Below, one piece after another: positions 61,670-64,000 of a stretch of DNA of 64,000 nucleotides. Every line of letters starts with the position of its first letter. The first letter of the stretch is position 1. Origin of the DNA: JAHBTB01 sp964451255 (GTDB taxonomy: Bacteria > Armatimonadota > Fimbriimonadia > Fimbriimonadales > Fimbriimonadaceae); assembly GCA_964451255.1 (NCBI GenBank), contig CAYVHL010000001.1, positions 124,001 to 188,000 on the forward strand. Direction: 5' to 3'. The notes below the pieces were generated by a model that did not search any database, had not been told where the DNA came from, and worked only from the letters and a program-made list of their open reading frames with translations. The position numbers and the translations under genes were made by a program.

Positions 61670-62365
61670 TTAGTCTCCCAGCCAGTCACGGAACGGATTG
61701 GCCTTGCCTGCCTCGACCAAGTTGTCGAGCCGGTCGTCCCGCGTGACCCACCTCAAGACCTGAAACGGCACTAACGACAGCGTCGCCTCGTCCAGGGGTG
61801 CGGGCCAAGCCAGGTGGGTGACGGGACGCCCGTCAGGGAGGCCCACGCCCCTCATGACGCTCAATATGCGGGCGTCTGCCGGGGCAGACTCGACCACCAT
61901 TTCCTGTGCCGCCGTGATCGCTTCCTCCCGGTTGAGCGACGAATCCACCGGCACCTCGATCATCGACCTGGTCGACTGGCTCAACATGGCCGGCGGTGTC
62001 GGCCGGTTCATGTCGCCGCGCCGAAGCTCATGGTCCTCCTCCTCCGCGTCCAGGTTCTCCAACCACCGGGCCGCCCGCGGGCCCACCATGCGCCGGGCAC
62101 AGTCGTCGTGGACGGTCAAGATGACGTCCGTCGCTCCGTCGAGGGCTTCCGCGAGTTCGTTCGTCCCACGCAACACGGTCTCGTTGCCGGTGTGGTCGAA
62201 GAGCAGGCGGGCCAGCCGGTCGAACAGGTCCAGTCGCTCGTCGTTGGCGTCGAACATCCGCACCTCCGCGGGGACGTCCGGGTACCAGGAGGCCAGCGTG
62301 GCCAGCACCGGAGGGCCACAACGCAAGTTGCCGCAACCGATGACGGCGACCGCGCGGGAAGGCAT
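61670..62365 (-). CDS. Rossmann-fold protein, GH4/malate-dehydrogenase-like N-terminus
   Basis: 231 residues. AVAVIGCGNLRCGPPVLATL plus EVRMFDANDERLDLFDRLARLLF recalls the NAD-binding start of GH4 glycosidases and lactate/malate dehydrogenases. ATDVILTVHDDCARRM follows the second strand. It is too short for a full GH4 enzyme (about 430) and lacks its metal-site Cys/His pattern, so the reaction is unknown. TATCAT lies six bases before the ATG, suggesting leaderless transcription. It is divergent from the edge gene with only 36 bases between. Confidence 0.65.
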   Translation of the reverse strand: MPSRAVAVIGCGNLRCGPPVLATLASWYPDVPAEVRMFDANDERLDLFDRLARLLFDHTGNETVLRGTNELAEALDGATDVILTVHDDCARRMVGPRAARWLENLDAEEEDHELRRGDMNRPTPPAMLSQSTRSMIEVPVDSSLNREEAITAAQEMVVESAPADARILSVMRGVGLPDGRPVTHLAWPAPLDEATLSLVPFQVLRWVTRDDRLDNLVEAGKANPFRDWLGD

Positions 62366-62371
62366 GCGACG

Positions 62372-62391
62372 ATGATACCGCCGGGTATTCT
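62372..62391. promoter_or_regulatory. Divergent -10 boxes in a 36-base gap
   Basis: Minus: TATCAT (62372-62377), six bases before ATG 62365. Plus: TATTCT (62386-62391), ten bases before ATG 62402. The two promoters must overlap, with -35 elements in opposing coding sequence. Confidence 0.38.
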
Positions 62392-62401
62392 CGCCTCCCT
62401 A

Positions 62402-64000
62402 ATGGATCCTTTTGAGGAGGAGCGTCCGGAACTTTCGGGCAGCTTGATCTCGATCGAATTCGGCGCGGGCGGAAGGATCCAGCAACTCTGGGCGAGCGAC
62501 CCTGGCCTGCCCGAAGAAGGCGAGGACTTCCAGTTCGTCTTGCCACCGCTCCAGTTCGGTGAAGAGACCGCCGACGACTATCTGCCCGGCACAATCCTTA
62601 TCGGTGCCCGGACCAACCCCGACGACCACTGGATCGTGAGCCGCAACGGCCAGGCCAAGCAGCTCATGGACTTGGACACCGAGTCGTTCGACCCGAGCAA
62701 AGTCTCGTACGAATACACGTTTCCTTTTCTGGAGGAGATCAAAGCGACCGGCAAGTTCTATGAGATCGCCCAGCAGGTGCCGCAGATCTGTTGGGACTTG
62801 GACATCAAGAACGAAGGCCGCATCAGCATCGAGATCGGCGAGCTTGGATTCCCCCTTGCCTTCAACAACCTCTACGAAGGCTTCGGTTGGTCGGACGAAC
62901 AGCTCCGCAAGCTCTGGCAAAGCCGGGTCTACATTCACAAGTACATCGGCGGCGCGTCCAGTTGGCTCTTCGCCGAACGCATGACCGCCGAGACGCCGGG
63001 TCTGCTCGTCTTCCCTGGCGAAGGAACGGGCTGGGAGTTCTATAACCACGTCCGCAGCAGCCTCAACACGCCCTACCAATGGGAGGGCATACCGATCGTC
63101 TACGCCCACAGCAAGGCGACCATCGAACGCGAAGAGTGGCAGCCTTGGATCAACGAGCACTCTTCGCTCATCTTGGAGCCGGGTGACAGCCGAACCTTCC
63201 AGATGCGCTTCGTCCCGACCGAGTCGGACAAGCAGGATGGAGTGAACCAGACCCTGATCGCCTGCGGGCGGCCCACGATTCGACTTCTACCCAGCGCTGT
63301 CGCGCCCATCGACGTCGGCATCGGGGTGGAGGTCGCCGGGGTCTCGCCCAAGCGCTTCTACGTCGACCGGGCCGCCGAGACCGAGGTCGACACCGACGAC
63401 GAGGGCGGATTCTGCTTTGTCAAGCCCACCGAACCCGGGCCGATCAACGTCAGCTTCATGGACGCCTCGGGCAAAATGTGCTACACGCACCTGATGGTGA
63501 CCGAGCCGATCCGCGACCTGATCAAAAAGAGAGCGGCCTGGATCACCAAACACCAAGTCGTCGACGACCCGGACAGCCCGCTCCACCATGCCATCGTCCT
63601 GACAAACGTCTCGACCGGCGAACAGGTGACCACGCCGGAGGAATATCAGGAGTCCAGCGGCCTGGAGTGCGCCATGGCCGACGCCCTGTTCTTGGCCGAG
63701 AAGAACACCGTCTACCCCGACCGAGCCGAGATCAAAGTGCTCGACGCTTTTGTCCGTGACTTCCTGCAGGACGACGTCCAAAACCCTGGGGACTACGCCG
63801 TCGGCAGCGTGCTCGCCGAGACCGGGTCGAGCAGCTATTTTGGCCGCCCCCTCAACTACCCCCACGTGTTCAACCTCTATCATTCGATGTTTCGCTTGGC
63901 GAACACCTTTGGGGAGACCGAGAAGAAGCCTGAGGAGTACCTCCGGGCCGCCTTTCTCACCGCGCTCGCTATGTTCCAACACGGCTGGAGGCTCTACGTC
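62402..64000 (+). CDS. Large partial protein, DUF5695-like (3' end outside window)
   Basis: Open from ATG 62402 to the window edge (533 codons, no stop). No signal peptide (MDPFEEERPELSGSLISIEF). It contains GFPLAFNNLYEGFGWSDEQ, SSWLFAERMTAETPGLLVFPGEGTGWEFY and FVPTESDKQDG, followed by beta-sandwich-like segments and, at the edge, HVFNLYHSMFRLAN, resembling the start of an alpha/alpha barrel. The layout recalls DUF5695 proteins, putative carbohydrate-active enzymes. Family assignment is from memory of such sequences and is tentative. Confidence 0.6.
   Translation, partial: MDPFEEERPELSGSLISIEFGAGGRIQQLWASDPGLPEEGEDFQFVLPPLQFGEETADDYLPGTILIGARTNPDDHWIVSRNGQAKQLMDLDTESFDPSKVSYEYTFPFLEEIKATGKFYEIAQQVPQICWDLDIKNEGRISIEIGELGFPLAFNNLYEGFGWSDEQLRKLWQSRVYIHKYIGGASSWLFAERMTAETPGLLVFPGEGTGWEFYNHVRSSLNTPYQWEGIPIVYAHSKATIEREEWQPWINEHSSLILEPGDSRTFQMRFVPTESDKQDGVNQTLIACGRPTIRLLPSAVAPIDVGIGVEVAGVSPKRFYVDRAAETEVDTDDEGGFCFVKPTEPGPINVSFMDASGKMCYTHLMVTEPIRDLIKKRAAWITKHQVVDDPDSPLHHAIVLTNVSTGEQVTTPEEYQESSGLECAMADALFLAEKNTVYPDRAEIKVLDAFVRDFLQDDVQNPGDYAVGSVLAETGSSSYFGRPLNYPHVFNLYHSMFRLANTFGETEKKPEEYLRAAFLTALAMFQHGWRLYV

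Overview
This is a 64 kb chromosomal window with high GC, except for a visibly AT-richer first 2 kb. It comes from a diderm, probably free-living bacterium. Three secreted proteins end in PEP-CTERM sorting tails (VPEP, hydrophobic stretch, RRRR). There is a very large C-terminally aromatic outer-membrane beta-barrel candidate, type IV pilus ATPases (PilB, PilT), a flagellin, and many GTG and apparently leaderless starts. This combination is most like Armatimonadota (Fimbriimonadia-type). That placement is inference from gene content; no 16S rRNA gene is present.

Layout. 1-1880 (minus): a lower-GC cassette of three overlapping genes (Cys-rich secreted protein, membrane-anchored protein, multipass membrane protein) behind a promoter whose -35 position lies in a 12-base homopolymer. 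2244-6247: serine carboxypeptidase and gyrA. 6360-18042 (minus): a long run of closely spaced genes (M28 peptidase, dxr, rseP-like protease, an orphan BtuF-like lipoprotein, mtnP, a secreted HEAT protein, rpiB, and a dead/active pair of S41 proteases). 18109-19856 (plus): a double-FHA protein and a PP2C phosphatase, a phospho-Thr signalling pair. 19874-22501: rpsD, a PilZ-like protein and a lipoprotein. 22550-28659 (minus): a compact Mu-like head module (protease, cement, capsid, connectors, terminase, portal) with no tail, lysis, integrase or transposase genes in view and with tRNA-Trp(CCA) inside it. 28766-31269: a PEP-CTERM protein, trpS and an M50 protease. 31266-35623: lysA, divergent from hsp20-lon. 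35819-42545: a PEP-CTERM protein, pilT-HDOD-pilB, and a flagellin behind a sigma-28-like promoter. 42566-45578: a DprA-like protein, a second MTAP-family phosphorylase and a beta-CASP nuclease. 45670-50835: GH15, an ECF sigma/anti-sigma pair and GH127. 50846-58002: an ABC exporter, an M28 peptidase and the giant barrel protein. 58128-64000: a 59-residue ORF, a Gfo/Idh/MocA oxidoreductase, a PEP-CTERM trypsin-like protease, a Dus enzyme, a Rossmann-fold protein, and a large protein running off the right edge.

How the genes work together. Housekeeping genes (gyrA, rpsD, dxr, lysA, trpS, lon) are interleaved with envelope and proteolysis functions: two M28 peptidases, S10, two S41, two M50, one S1 and Lon. 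Carbohydrate enzymes (GH15, GH127, the oxidoreductase, the edge gene) surround an ECF/anti-sigma pair. The most unusual items are the head-only Mu-like locus carrying tRNA-Trp, the homopolymer-controlled secreted cassette, the FHA protein with three DPNKTxMG repeats, and the barrel protein with about six repeats of roughly 76 residues.
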